A DNA stretch of 64,000 nucleotides, from positions 44,696 to 108,695 of the forward strand of contig JAHALR010000007.1 in assembly GCA_018362895.1 (NCBI GenBank), in the 5' to 3' direction. Below are positions 1 to 8,912 of this stretch, in pieces (positions within the stretch are counted from its first letter, which is position 1; every line of letters starts with the position of its first letter). The notes below the pieces were generated by a model. That model was given only the letters and a program-made list of their open reading frames with translations, was not told the origin of the DNA and made no database searches. A program made the translations under genes and the position numbers. Source of the stretch: Clostridium sp. (GTDB lineage: Bacteria; Cyanobacteriota; Vampirovibrionia; Gastranaerophilales; Gastranaerophilaceae).

Positions 1-1503
1 ATTAAACATGTCAATTGACTCTTGGACATTTCCTATATCATCAAGATAAATAACACCAAGATTATTGTAAGCAATAGAATATTCAGGGTTCAGATTAATA
101 GCTTTGTGATATGCAACAATTGCCTCTTCCGTATAATCCTTTTCCCAAAGAGCCATGCCGCATTTGCAATAAGACTTTGGATTTTCCGGATTGATTTTTA
201 TTGCATCACAATAGGCTTTTATTGCGTTGTCATAATCATCAACAGAAAAATATGTATCACCGATAGCAATATGACACTCATCATTTTCAGGATTCAAAAC
301 AGCAGCTGTTTGATATAAAACAACAGCAGCTTCTGGATTTTCTTTTATTTCGAAATAAACTGAACCTAATGCCTGACAAACAATAGAAGTCCAATATGGA
401 TCAGGGTTTATGTTAATAGCCTTTTGATAGTGTTCAATCGCATCATCATACTGTTCCAGCTGTACAAGAGCAAAAGCCATGCTATTGTGATAAAAAGGAT
501 TGTCATCATCTTTTTCCAATGCCATTGAAAAGGCATTCACAGCAGGAAGACTGTCGTTTTTCTGGAGATACAAATGCCCAAGTTCATAATAAACCTTGTC
601 ATTGTCCGGTTCTATTTCAAGGAGTTTTGTATATGCATCTATGGCATCATCATAATTTTCCGGAAAATACGTTTGAATAACAGTTGCAAGTTTTATCAAA
701 GCCTCACGGTCATAGGGATTTGCATCAAGAACCTTTTTATAAGCATCAATAGCAATTTCCGGGGCATGTTCTTTTATGCAAATGTCGCCTATTTTGTTAT
801 AAAAAAATTCATCTCTGCCGGTATTTTCAGCAGCCGCATCATATGCAGCAACTGCCATAGAACTGTTTTTAATCTTTTCGAAAAATCCTCCATAGGTTTT
901 ATACATAAAAACCAGTGCATCATCAGAAACATTTTTGTACATCATTTTTAAAGACGGAAAATCCCACAACACAGTAAGACAGCCTGAACAAGCATAATAA
1001 ACCATTCTTATAAAATCAATAAAAGACGGCTTAACATTATTAATTTTTTCATACAGAAGCGATGCCAGAATAAGACGAGGTCGGGCTGATTTTATTGGAT
1101 TAATTTTTATGGCATTTTTAAATTCTTTTTCTGCTTCTTCAAAATCATTGGCCAGTTTCAAAAAATATCCTGTGTAAATATGCGCATTAGTATTTTCCGG
1201 ATCAATATTAACAGCCATTTTGCACTGTTCTATTGCTGAATCGAGAGAGATTTCTCCGTTTTCAAACAACAAGCTGGCAAGCCTGTAATATGTCTCAGGA
1301 ATAGACGGATTCAACTTTATTGCCTGAATATAATAATTTACAGCACTTTCCAAATCACTGCTGTTACTTCTTAATAAATATTTTTCATGAAATACTCTAG
1401 CCTTTTCAAGAGTATTCAAAACTTTCTCATCTTTCTTCCTAATATCGGATATTTCGGCATCATGCCCTTTATCCTCATTGGGGTGTTTTTGTTGCTCTAA
1501 CAT
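1..1503 (-). CDS. TPR-repeat protein, 3' end cut by the window edge
   Basis: An open frame of 501 codons runs from an ATG at 1503 off the left edge with no stop. The N-terminal 50 residues are charged and polar, with no signal peptide. They are followed by at least eight tetratricopeptide units of about 34 residues, recognisable by the repeating A-x-x-x-Y/F-x-x-A-I-x-x-(N/D)-P pattern. TPR arrays are protein-protein interaction scaffolds; the partner cannot be told. A short insertion near residues 155-190 (the sequence around YYACSGC) interrupts the repeat spacing. The start is supported only by a weak GAGG about ten bases upstream, while a stronger AAGGAGG lies at 1548-1554 in front of a three-codon ORF. 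Another TPR protein lies at 42750-44543. Confidence 0.85.
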   Translation of the reverse strand, partial: MLEQQKHPNEDKGHDAEISDIRKKDEKVLNTLEKARVFHEKYLLRSNSSDLESAVNYYIQAIKLNPSIPETYYRLASLLFENGEISLDSAIEQCKMAVNIDPENTNAHIYTGYFLKLANDFEEAEKEFKNAIKINPIKSARPRLILASLLYEKINNVKPSFIDFIRMVYYACSGCLTVLWDFPSLKMMYKNVSDDALVFMYKTYGGFFEKIKNSSMAVAAYDAAAENTGRDEFFYNKIGDICIKEHAPEIAIDAYKKVLDANPYDREALIKLATVIQTYFPENYDDAIDAYTKLLEIEPDNDKVYYELGHLYLQKNDSLPAVNAFSMALEKDDDNPFYHNSMAFALVQLEQYDDAIEHYQKAININPDPYWTSIVCQALGSVYFEIKENPEAAVVLYQTAAVLNPENDECHIAIGDTYFSVDDYDNAIKAYCDAIKINPENPKSYCKCGMALWEKDYTEEAIVAYHKAINLNPEYSIAYNNLGVIYLDDIGNVQESIDMFN

Positions 1504-1667
1504 GAAATATGCCTGCCTCAGTCTTATCTTTTATTTACGTCGGCATGCCTCCTTAAAAATTTAATCATTCATAAAGAAATCATCCTTTTAACCCAAATTT
1601 GAAAAATTTAAAATATATTTTTCTTAAAATTTGCCTTTTAGTTTGTTAATTATATAATTATAAAGCT

Positions 1668-3983
1668 ATGGCAAAAACAAAAGAAAAAAATACAGATGCA
1701 GCCGTAACAGAAAAAAAGGCTAAAACAACAAAAGCATCAAAATCAAAAAAAGAAAAAGCGCTGGTAATAGTTGAATCACCTGCAAAATCAAAAACTATCA
1801 AAAAGATTTTGGGTGATGCCTACCAAATTGAAGCCAGCTATGGGCATATCAGGGACTTTCCGCCCAAAGTTCTCGGTTTTGATGTTGCAAACAATTTTGA
1901 ACCGACCTTTATCGTAATTCCGGAAAAAAATTTAGTAGTAAAAAAACTGAATGATCTGGCAAAAAAATCAGACAAAATTTTTCTTGCATCCGACCCTGAC
2001 CGTGAAGGTGAAGCCATTGCATGGCACGTAAGACAGGTTCTTGAAGTTCCTGATGAAAAAATTAAAAGAATCGAATTTAATGAAATCACGCCCAAAGCAA
2101 TAAAAAGTGCTGTTGAAAACCCGAGAGCAATTGACATGGAAAGGGTTAAAGCTCAACAAACTAGACAAATTTTAGATAGACTTGTGGGTTATAAAATAAG
2201 CCCTGTACTATGGGAAAAAATGAGAAATTACAGACTCTCAGCCGGCCGTGTTCAAAGTGTAGCACTTCGAATGATTTGCGAAAGAGAAGACGAAATCGAA
2301 GCTTTCGTGCCTGTTGAATATTGGACAATCACAGCTGATCTCTTAAAAGGAAAACTCCCTTTTCAGGCTGAATTATCAAAATATAAAGATAAAAAAATAG
2401 AAATTAAAGATAAAACAGAAGCAGACAAAATTGTTGCTGAGCTAACAAAAGAAGGTTTGAAATACGAAGTTTCAAAAGTAACCTTTAGAGACACACAAAG
2501 AAAACCATCTGCGCCATTTATCACTTCTACATTGCAAAGAGAGGCCAGCTCAAAATTAGGATATGGCGTCTCAAAAACTATGCAAATAGCTCAAAAGCTT
2601 TATGAAGGTATTGAAATAGGTGGAGAACCTGTCGGTTTGATTACCTATATGAGAACAGACTCTGTAAGAATCTCTGATGATGCACAGACTGCTGCAAAAG
2701 ACTATATTACAGGTAACTATGGTGAAAATTATTACCCCAAAACACCTAATAACTATGTAAAAGGAAAAAAGAATGTACAAGATGCTCATGAAGCTATCAG
2801 ACCGTCTTATATAGATAAAACTCCTGACAGCATAAAACAGTATCTGACGTCAGAACAATACAGACTTTATAAACTAATCTGGTCAAGGTTTATTGCTTCT
2901 CAAATGGAGAATGCAAAAGTTAAAAACACTTCAGTTGACATAGAAGCAGGCGATTACACTTTCAAAACAGGAACAAGCAAAATTGTCTTTGACGGTTTTT
3001 TAAAGGTCTATAATGAAGTAGAAGAAGAAACAGATCAGAGCAAAATTCCAGATCTTGAAAAAGGCGATGAAGTAAAACTGAAAAAAATTGATCCGAAACA
3101 ACACTTTACACAGCCGCCTCCAAGATACACAGAAGCTTCACTGGTTAAAGCACTTGAAGAACACGGAATCGGAAGACCATCAACTTACGCACCGATTATT
3201 TCTAAAATACAAACAAAAGGATACGTTGAAAAGCTTGAAAAAGCACTTGCTCCAACTATTCTTGGACGAACTCTCTGTCGTGAGCTTGTAAAATATTTTA
3301 CAGACATAATGAATTACAAATTCACTGCACAAATGGAAACAAAACTGGATGACATTGCCGAAGAAAAAGCAGATTGGAAAAAGGTTCTAAAGGATTTCTA
3401 TACGCCTTTCAACGATACTGTTGATTCAGCAAAGAAAAATATGCCTAAAGTTTTAATTGAGTCCGATGTAACTTGTCCGAAATGCGGAAAAAAAATGATT
3501 GTCAGAACAAGCAGATTCGGAACTCAGTTTTTGGGCTGTTCAGGATATCCCGAATGTAAAACAATGCTGCCGCTTAACAAAGACGGTTCAGCAGCTCCGG
3601 TTGATGAAAAAAGTGATGAAAAATGTGAAAAATGCGGTTCTGAAATGATTGTTAAAATCGGACCATACGGAAAATATCTCCAGTGCACAAATGACGAGTG
3701 CAAAAACAGAAAACGAATCGTTGTGACAACAGGAGTAAAATGTCCGAAATGCCAAGACGGTGAAATTATTCAAAGAAAATCAAAATACGGAAAAATTTTT
3801 TATGGATGCAACAAATACCCCGATTGCGATTTTGTTTCTTGGAATGAGCCGGTGAATGAAAAATGCCCGGAATGCGGTTCTCTTCTTGCAAAAAAAATAA
3901 CAAAAAAAGAGTCCAAACTGGTTTGCACAAACAACACTTGTTCATTCTCTAAGCCGCTGGAGGAAGAAGAAAATAATGATTAA
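1668..3983 (+). CDS. topA: DNA topoisomerase I
   Basis: Type IA topoisomerase that relaxes negative supercoils by single-strand passage. After a Lys-rich leader of about 30 residues the Toprim domain follows, with the metal residues E36 and D109-x-D111-x-E113 in the SDPDREGE motif. The catalytic tyrosine is Y327 in LITYMRTDS. At the C terminus (from about residue 600) there are four Cys4 zinc ribbons of the form CPKCG...C-x5-C, the last one short. Length (771 aa) is usual for the family. The gene overlaps aroE by eight bases, so the two are probably cotranscribed and coupled. No good Shine-Dalgarno sequence precedes the ATG. Confidence 0.97.
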   Translation: MAKTKEKNTDAAVTEKKAKTTKASKSKKEKALVIVESPAKSKTIKKILGDAYQIEASYGHIRDFPPKVLGFDVANNFEPTFIVIPEKNLVVKKLNDLAKKSDKIFLASDPDREGEAIAWHVRQVLEVPDEKIKRIEFNEITPKAIKSAVENPRAIDMERVKAQQTRQILDRLVGYKISPVLWEKMRNYRLSAGRVQSVALRMICEREDEIEAFVPVEYWTITADLLKGKLPFQAELSKYKDKKIEIKDKTEADKIVAELTKEGLKYEVSKVTFRDTQRKPSAPFITSTLQREASSKLGYGVSKTMQIAQKLYEGIEIGGEPVGLITYMRTDSVRISDDAQTAAKDYITGNYGENYYPKTPNNYVKGKKNVQDAHEAIRPSYIDKTPDSIKQYLTSEQYRLYKLIWSRFIASQMENAKVKNTSVDIEAGDYTFKTGTSKIVFDGFLKVYNEVEEETDQSKIPDLEKGDEVKLKKIDPKQHFTQPPPRYTEASLVKALEEHGIGRPSTYAPIISKIQTKGYVEKLEKALAPTILGRTLCRELVKYFTDIMNYKFTAQMETKLDDIAEEKADWKKVLKDFYTPFNDTVDSAKKNMPKVLIESDVTCPKCGKKMIVRTSRFGTQFLGCSGYPECKTMLPLNKDGSAAPVDEKSDEKCEKCGSEMIVKIGPYGKYLQCTNDECKNRKRIVVTTGVKCPKCQDGEIIQRKSKYGKIFYGCNKYPDCDFVSWNEPVNEKCPECGSLLAKKITKKESKLVCTNNTCSFSKPLEEEENND

Positions 3984-4827
3984 ATTTGCTGTTATAGGTC
4001 ATCCGTTGACACAGTCTCTTTCTGCTGTCATGCACAATGCAATGTTAAAAGAACTTGGTATAGAAGGTTCTTATGAACTTCTTGATACAGAAAGCGAAGA
4101 TCTTGTTGCAAGAGTAAAAATGCTAAAATCACAAGGGTATAACGGGTTTAATGTGACAATACCTCACAAGGTTCCTATTACACTTTTCCTTGACGAATTT
4201 GATAAATCAGCAGACATTGCAGGATGTGCAAATACTGTTAAAATCATGCCTGACAAAAGCCTGTATGGTTATAACACCGATATATACGGATTTAAGACCG
4301 CAATTCCTAAAAATATACAAGAGAATTCAGACAACGGCAAAGTCTCAATCTTAGGCACAGGTGGCGCAGCACGAGCTGCCGCAATAGCATTTTGTGAAAC
4401 AGGTGTAAAAACAATCGATTTTTATGCGAGAAATGTTATAAATGCCAGTTCTATGGTTAATTTTTTAAGAGAAAAATTCCCTCAGGTAAAAATCAACCTG
4501 AAACAAATGCAAAGCCTGAACAATCTTTCTGACAGCTTAATGCTTGTCAATTCAACTCCGATTGGAATGAGAGGCAAAGCAATGGGCACAAGTCCTGTTG
4601 AAGAAGAAATCTTAAAAACACTACCGGAAAATGCAGCAGTTTATGACATTGTTTACAACCCTTTGAAAACAGAATTCTTAAAAATTGCACAAAAAAACGG
4701 ATATGAAACAATTACGGGTTTGGATATGTTTGTTCATCAGGGAGCAAAAGCCTTTGAAATTTGGACAGGAAAAAAAGCAAATCCTGATGTAATGAAAATG
4801 GCAGCCCTAGAAGAATTAGCAGAATAG
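3976..4827 (+). CDS. aroE: Shikimate dehydrogenase (NADP+)
   Basis: Reduces 3-dehydroshikimate to shikimate in the chorismate pathway. At the N terminus HPLTQSLSAVMHN is the substrate-binding SxS motif. The catalytic lysine is K65 in NVTIPHK and its partner Asp is D102 in NTDIYGF. GTGGAARA near residue 127 is the dinucleotide-binding loop. GLDMFVHQGAKAFEIWTG near the C terminus is the family's typical end helix. Length of 283 aa is normal. The start ATG overlaps the end of topA (stop at 3981-3983). A strong hairpin terminator follows the stop. Confidence 0.95.
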   Translation: MIKFAVIGHPLTQSLSAVMHNAMLKELGIEGSYELLDTESEDLVARVKMLKSQGYNGFNVTIPHKVPITLFLDEFDKSADIAGCANTVKIMPDKSLYGYNTDIYGFKTAIPKNIQENSDNGKVSILGTGGAARAAAIAFCETGVKTIDFYARNVINASSMVNFLREKFPQVKINLKQMQSLNNLSDSLMLVNSTPIGMRGKAMGTSPVEEEILKTLPENAAVYDIVYNPLKTEFLKIAQKNGYETITGLDMFVHQGAKAFEIWTGKKANPDVMKMAALEELAE

Positions 4828-4861
4828 AAAAATCCCTCTAATAATTAATAGAGGGATTTTT
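4828..4861. terminator. Bidirectional intrinsic terminator
   Basis: The 13-base arms at 4828-4840 and 4849-4861 pair perfectly (AAAAATCCCTCTA / TAGAGGGATTTTT) around an 8-base loop. The hairpin lies between the convergent aroE and the minus-strand gene ending at 4880, and has a T-run on both strands. Confidence 0.9.
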
Positions 4862-4879
4862 GTTATTTATAAAAATCAA

Positions 4880-6121
4880 TTAAGCTGCTTTTTTGTTATG
4901 AGGCTCAATAAGCTCACTTATTTTGTTTGCAAGAGGTGTAACAAGAACCGGCCCGATGAATCTATATATTGTAGTGAAGATAACAATCGGTCCCAAAAGT
5001 CTGATACCAGTCAAACGTCTGTTCATAACTTTTTCTTCAAGTTGAGGATTCATTCGTTTGTAGACCTCTTTGTATGCATCCATTTTTTTGTTAATTACAC
5101 CATCGAGTTTATAAGCACCCCAAGTACAAGCAAGAGCAGTAATTCCCTGATTCAAAATCATAGGAAGCTTCTGGTCTTTTTCAATTTGTTTAGATTTGGC
5201 AGTTTGCTGCATATAGAAACCTGAAAGCCATAAACTTTCACCGGCAATCAAATGAGGGAACCAGTTTTTGCAACCGGCAAACCAGTTTATAAAGTCTCTG
5301 AAAGTTTTAGTATCCGCAATTTTTCCTATACCTTTTGCAATACCTTCTGTTACAAGACTTCCTGCACCTTTGAAAGATGGGTTATTTGAGTGAGAAGTTT
5401 TGTTATTTACCTTGTCATAAGATGATTCAATTTTTGAAAATCCTTTAAACGATTTTGAATCATTACCTTTAAAACTCATAAATGAGTAATCAATTTTTGC
5501 TTTGTCATGAGCAGAAACAGCTGTCTCTCCTGTTTTAGAAAGTCCGAGAGCCTTCAACAACGGAGGAACAATCATGATAGTAGCAGCTGCTCTCAAAGGA
5601 AGGAAAATAGGTTGATGCAAACGACCTGCTGTTTCCTTGAAAACTCTGGCATTCTCTGTAATATATGATGCATCATTTTTCATATATTTTGAAGTATTGC
5701 TCATAAGTTTCTTGATTCCACGTTTTATAGGCTCTGAAACAGCAATTGTTGTAGCCAGTCCAAGAACACCTGTTGCAATAGAGTGAGCAACCTGATAGTT
5801 GTTCTTTTTCTTTTCTACCGGATCTTTTGTCGGAATAATATAAATTGAAGCAGGTCTGGCAATTGTTGTTAAGCCAAGTGCAATAAGAGCATCTGCAATA
5901 AGAGAATTATCTGCAAGAATATCAAGAAACTTGTTAAACATTTTGTTAACAGCAAGTTTTTCACCAATTGTTCTTGCTACAACAGGAACGGGAGCAGCTT
6001 TAAAACTCAAACGACCGCTCGGATTTTGTCCGGCGGTCGTTTTATTCGCACTTCTATTGTTATTATTTTTAGCTAAATAATGCTTTTGATGAATATTATA
6101 CACTAGATTTTCGGTTTTCAT
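4880..6121 (-). CDS. Multi-pass membrane protein of unknown function with SFK(A/G) motifs
   Basis: I do not recognise this 413-aa protein. The first 45 residues are polar and Asn-rich and contain an SFKA motif near residue 39. About five hydrophobic segments follow (around residues 75-95, 110-130, 175-195, 320-340 and 370-390). A polar central part (about 210-250) contains three more SFKG copies. There is no signal peptide. A similar SFK(A/S) element occurs near the start of other proteins in this window (24392 and 26471). It is transcribed alone and ends at the terminator shared with aroE. The ATG at 6121 is the only good start; no clear Shine-Dalgarno is visible. Confidence 0.8.
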   Translation of the reverse strand: MKTENLVYNIHQKHYLAKNNNNRSANKTTAGQNPSGRLSFKAAPVPVVARTIGEKLAVNKMFNKFLDILADNSLIADALIALGLTTIARPASIYIIPTKDPVEKKKNNYQVAHSIATGVLGLATTIAVSEPIKRGIKKLMSNTSKYMKNDASYITENARVFKETAGRLHQPIFLPLRAAATIMIVPPLLKALGLSKTGETAVSAHDKAKIDYSFMSFKGNDSKSFKGFSKIESSYDKVNNKTSHSNNPSFKGAGSLVTEGIAKGIGKIADTKTFRDFINWFAGCKNWFPHLIAGESLWLSGFYMQQTAKSKQIEKDQKLPMILNQGITALACTWGAYKLDGVINKKMDAYKEVYKRMNPQLEEKVMNRRLTGIRLLGPIVIFTTIYRFIGPVLVTPLANKISELIEPHNKKAA

Positions 6122-6261
6122 TGGTTTTCCAATCTATTTTGTCTATTTCGTATCAGCTTTAAGTTTGTAAAAAATATTATTTGCTAATTATAGTAAAAAA
6201 AGAACTTAAAAGTAAAGTTTTTTTACAATTCTTAATAAAGTGTACTTTCAACAATTTATAT

Positions 6262-7854
6262 CTAAGCATTAAGATTAATATATTTAGCCGTTCCTATACC
6301 GTTTATGCTTGAAATTTCTGTCAAAGTAGATTCATCTACCTCACTGCCCGTATTAATAATCATTATAGAAATGTTGTCATTTTCCGCTCTGTTTTGGGCA
6401 ACATTCATTCTTGTAATATTTATATTTTTATTGCCGAGCACGGTTGCAACCTTCGCAACCATAGCAGGTCTATTCTCGTGAGGAACAAGAATCATGTGTT
6501 TTTCGGGCTCAATGCTGGCATTGTATCCGTTTATTTTAACTATTCTGGGCATATTTTGTGCAATCAAAGCTCCTGAAATTGTATTTGTTTCTTTATCTGT
6601 TACAAGCTTTAAAGTAATAGAGCCAATATAGTCTGTTGAAGTGTTAGATTTTGTTGTTGTTACATCAAGTCCTTTGTTCTTTGCTATAACTGGAGCATTT
6701 ACATAATTCACGTCATTAACAAAAGCAGACAAAACACCTTTCACAACAGCTGTTTCAAGAGGAGAGACATCCAAATCTGCAAGATTGCCTTTAACAGTAA
6801 CATAGATTCCTTTTAATGCACCTGCTGACATTTGCATGGCAAGTTCGCCGATATTTTCTGCCAGCTGCATATAATCTTTTACAGGTTCAAGTTTTGAGGG
6901 CTTCAAAGATGGAATATTTACAGCAGAACGAGCAGAACCACCTTTTAACACATCTCTGATTTGTTCCGCAACATCTTCAGCCACTTTCAACTGTGCTTCT
7001 TCGGTACTTGCCCCAAGGTGGGGTGTTAACAAAATATCACCTGTTGTTTTAACAAGAGGATTTTCTGCAATATCAGGCTCCCCTTCAAAAACATCAACAG
7101 CAGCCTGAGCAACATGACCTGATTCAAGGGCCTCGGCCAGAGCTTTTTCATCAATAATACCGCCTCTTGCACAGTTTATGAGTCTAACACCAGGTTTCAT
7201 TTTTGAAATTGTATCTTTGTTAATCATGTGCATTGTTTCTTTTGTTTTGGGCGTATGAACTGTAATGTAATCGCATTTTCCCCAAAAATCATCCAGCGAC
7301 TCCGCATATTGAGCCCCGAATTTTTCTACAACTTCTTTTGATGTAAAAGGGTCACAAACTAAAACCTTCATGCCAAGTGCCAGAGCAGTTTCTGCCACAT
7401 GGTGACCGATTTTGCCAAAACCAATTATACCGAGTGTTTTTCCAAAAACTTCATGACCTGTAAATTTAGAACGTTCCCAAAGCCCTTTTTTTGTTGATTC
7501 AGCAGCTTTTGCAATATTTCTTGACATTGCAAGCATCAATGCAACTGTATGTTCGGCTGCTGCATTTGTATTTCCGTCCGGTGAATTAACAACAACAATA
7601 CCATGTCTTGTTGCTGCATCGAGATTTATATTATCAACACCAACACCGGCTCTGCCTATAATTTTTAAATTTTTACCTGCTTCTATAACTTTTTCGGTAA
7701 CTTTAGTCTGACTTCTGACCATTAAAGCATCATAGTCCCCTATTATCTTACATAACTCATCTTCCGACATTGTGGGGAGCAAATCCGACTGCGCCGCATC
7801 ACCGATGATAGCTTTAGCTTTTTCGTTAATTTTGTCTGTAATTAGAACTTTCAT
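6262..7854 (-). CDS. serA: D-3-phosphoglycerate dehydrogenase, long form with ACT domain
   Basis: First step of serine synthesis, oxidising 3-phosphoglycerate with NAD. The NAD-binding loop is GFGKIG (residues 145-150). Catalytic residues are R230 in NCARGG, E259 in FEGEP and H279 in TPHLGAS. An intervening ASB-type region and a C-terminal ACT domain (about residues 455-530) make it the 530-aa long form, which is the type usually found in cyanobacteria and Bacillus. I use the ATG at 7854 because AGGGGGAG lies eight bases before it; an in-frame ATG at 7878 would add eight residues but lacks a ribosome site. A consensus-like promoter lies at 7901-7929. Confidence 0.96.
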   Translation of the reverse strand: MKVLITDKINEKAKAIIGDAAQSDLLPTMSEDELCKIIGDYDALMVRSQTKVTEKVIEAGKNLKIIGRAGVGVDNINLDAATRHGIVVVNSPDGNTNAAAEHTVALMLAMSRNIAKAAESTKKGLWERSKFTGHEVFGKTLGIIGFGKIGHHVAETALALGMKVLVCDPFTSKEVVEKFGAQYAESLDDFWGKCDYITVHTPKTKETMHMINKDTISKMKPGVRLINCARGGIIDEKALAEALESGHVAQAAVDVFEGEPDIAENPLVKTTGDILLTPHLGASTEEAQLKVAEDVAEQIRDVLKGGSARSAVNIPSLKPSKLEPVKDYMQLAENIGELAMQMSAGALKGIYVTVKGNLADLDVSPLETAVVKGVLSAFVNDVNYVNAPVIAKNKGLDVTTTKSNTSTDYIGSITLKLVTDKETNTISGALIAQNMPRIVKINGYNASIEPEKHMILVPHENRPAMVAKVATVLGNKNINITRMNVAQNRAENDNISIMIINTGSEVDESTLTEISSINGIGTAKYINLNA

Positions 7855-7900
7855 GTAAAAACTCCCCCTAATTTTCATTTAATACGCATTTTGCCTTGTA

Positions 7901-7929
7901 ATTATAATATTTTTTGTAAAAATAAGCAA
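7901..7929 (-). promoter_or_regulatory. Sigma70-type promoter of serA
   Basis: On the minus strand TTGCTT (7924-7929), a 17-base spacer and TATAAT (7901-7906) form a near-consensus promoter pointing at serA. Its -35 overlaps the GCAATT element of the divergent promoter at 7926, so the two probably compete. Confidence 0.75.
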
Positions 7930-7964
7930 TTTTAAAACACAAATTGTTTTTATATTATTACGAG
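7926..7964 (+). promoter_or_regulatory. GCAATT-N18-TTATAT promoter-like element
   Basis: GCAATT at 7926-7931, TTATAT at 7950-7955 and ACGAG at 7960-7964 occur with exactly the spacing seen at 40832 and 54361 (N18, then N4). The ATG of the LysM protein is 35 bases past TTATAT. The tandem TTAAGA repeats seen at the other sites are not clear here. Confidence 0.6.
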
Positions 7965-7990
7965 CTTATTTATTAGGAGAAGTTATACCC

Positions 7991-8908
7991 ATGAGCAGCT
8001 ACACAATAAAAACAGGTGACAATCTGTGGAATATTTGTAAAAATCAATTTAAGTTGAATAATAATACTGATATTGCAAACAAAGTTAAAGAAGTAGCAAA
8101 AGCAAATAATATAAGCAATCCCAATTTAATATTTGCTGGAAAAGAAATAAATTTGTCAGTTGGTGACACGATTGAAAAAACCACAGAGCCTTTAGCTGAA
8201 AATAAAGGAACAGAAAGCAATAAAGTAACAAATCCAAATGGGACAAAACCCAAAAATTATTCTAAAGAAATAACACAAGCCGTTGAAACAAAAAAGAAAA
8301 GCTGGGATTTTTCAAGCTATGAAGGATTTATGTCCTCATTAAATACACAGGTTTCAATCTTCTCAACAGACACAAAAACAGCAGAACAAAAACAACAGGC
8401 ATATTTTGATTATTCGGAAAAACTTCTTTCAGAACACTATGATCTTAACAATGACGGAATAGTAACAACTGAAGAATTTGCAAAAGCTGAAGAACAAGGT
8501 AACTTAAAAACCAATGAAATATCAAGAAAACATGATACAGAAATAGGAATAACATCAACAGAAGAAGACATAAAAAGAGACAGTGTTATTGCTAACAGAA
8601 CAGCAAATCTTTTTGCAACAAACCTTGATATGAATGGTGACGGAAAAATCAGCAAAGAAGAATTTGCATTCTTTAATAAGACAGCAGACGGACTAGACGG
8701 AGCACAAGACGGAAAAATTCTTGCAGCCGCAGAGTCTGCGATGTTCCAATCTGTTACAGGAATGAATGCAAACGATAAAGAAATAAACAGAGTAGTAAAC
8801 AAATATCTCTCAGGAGAAACTCTGACAGCAGCAGAACAAGAAATCTTGAATAATTCAAGCACAAAAATCAGAGCAGCAATGAGCAAGGCAGCAGGCCTCT
8901 CTGACTAA
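7991..8908 (+). CDS. LysM domain protein with EF-hands, no signal peptide
   Basis: 305 aa. Residues 3-55 form a LysM domain (YTIKTGDNLWNIC ... NPNLIFAGKEI), normally a peptidoglycan/chitin-binding module outside the cytoplasm. Two canonical EF-hand calcium loops follow, DLNNDGIVTTEEF (near 153) and DMNGDGKISKEEF (near 216), with a possible degenerate third around LDGAQDGKI. No signal peptide or membrane segment is present although both modules are usually extracytoplasmic, so export by an unusual route or release by lysis is possible. AGGAG lies about 11 bases before the ATG. The gene has its own promoter-like element at 7926 and no partner gene. Confidence 0.85.
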   Translation: MSSYTIKTGDNLWNICKNQFKLNNNTDIANKVKEVAKANNISNPNLIFAGKEINLSVGDTIEKTTEPLAENKGTESNKVTNPNGTKPKNYSKEITQAVETKKKSWDFSSYEGFMSSLNTQVSIFSTDTKTAEQKQQAYFDYSEKLLSEHYDLNNDGIVTTEEFAKAEEQGNLKTNEISRKHDTEIGITSTEEDIKRDSVIANRTANLFATNLDMNGDGKISKEEFAFFNKTADGLDGAQDGKILAAAESAMFQSVTGMNANDKEINRVVNKYLSGETLTAAEQEILNNSSTKIRAAMSKAAGLSD

Positions 8909-8912
8909 AAAA

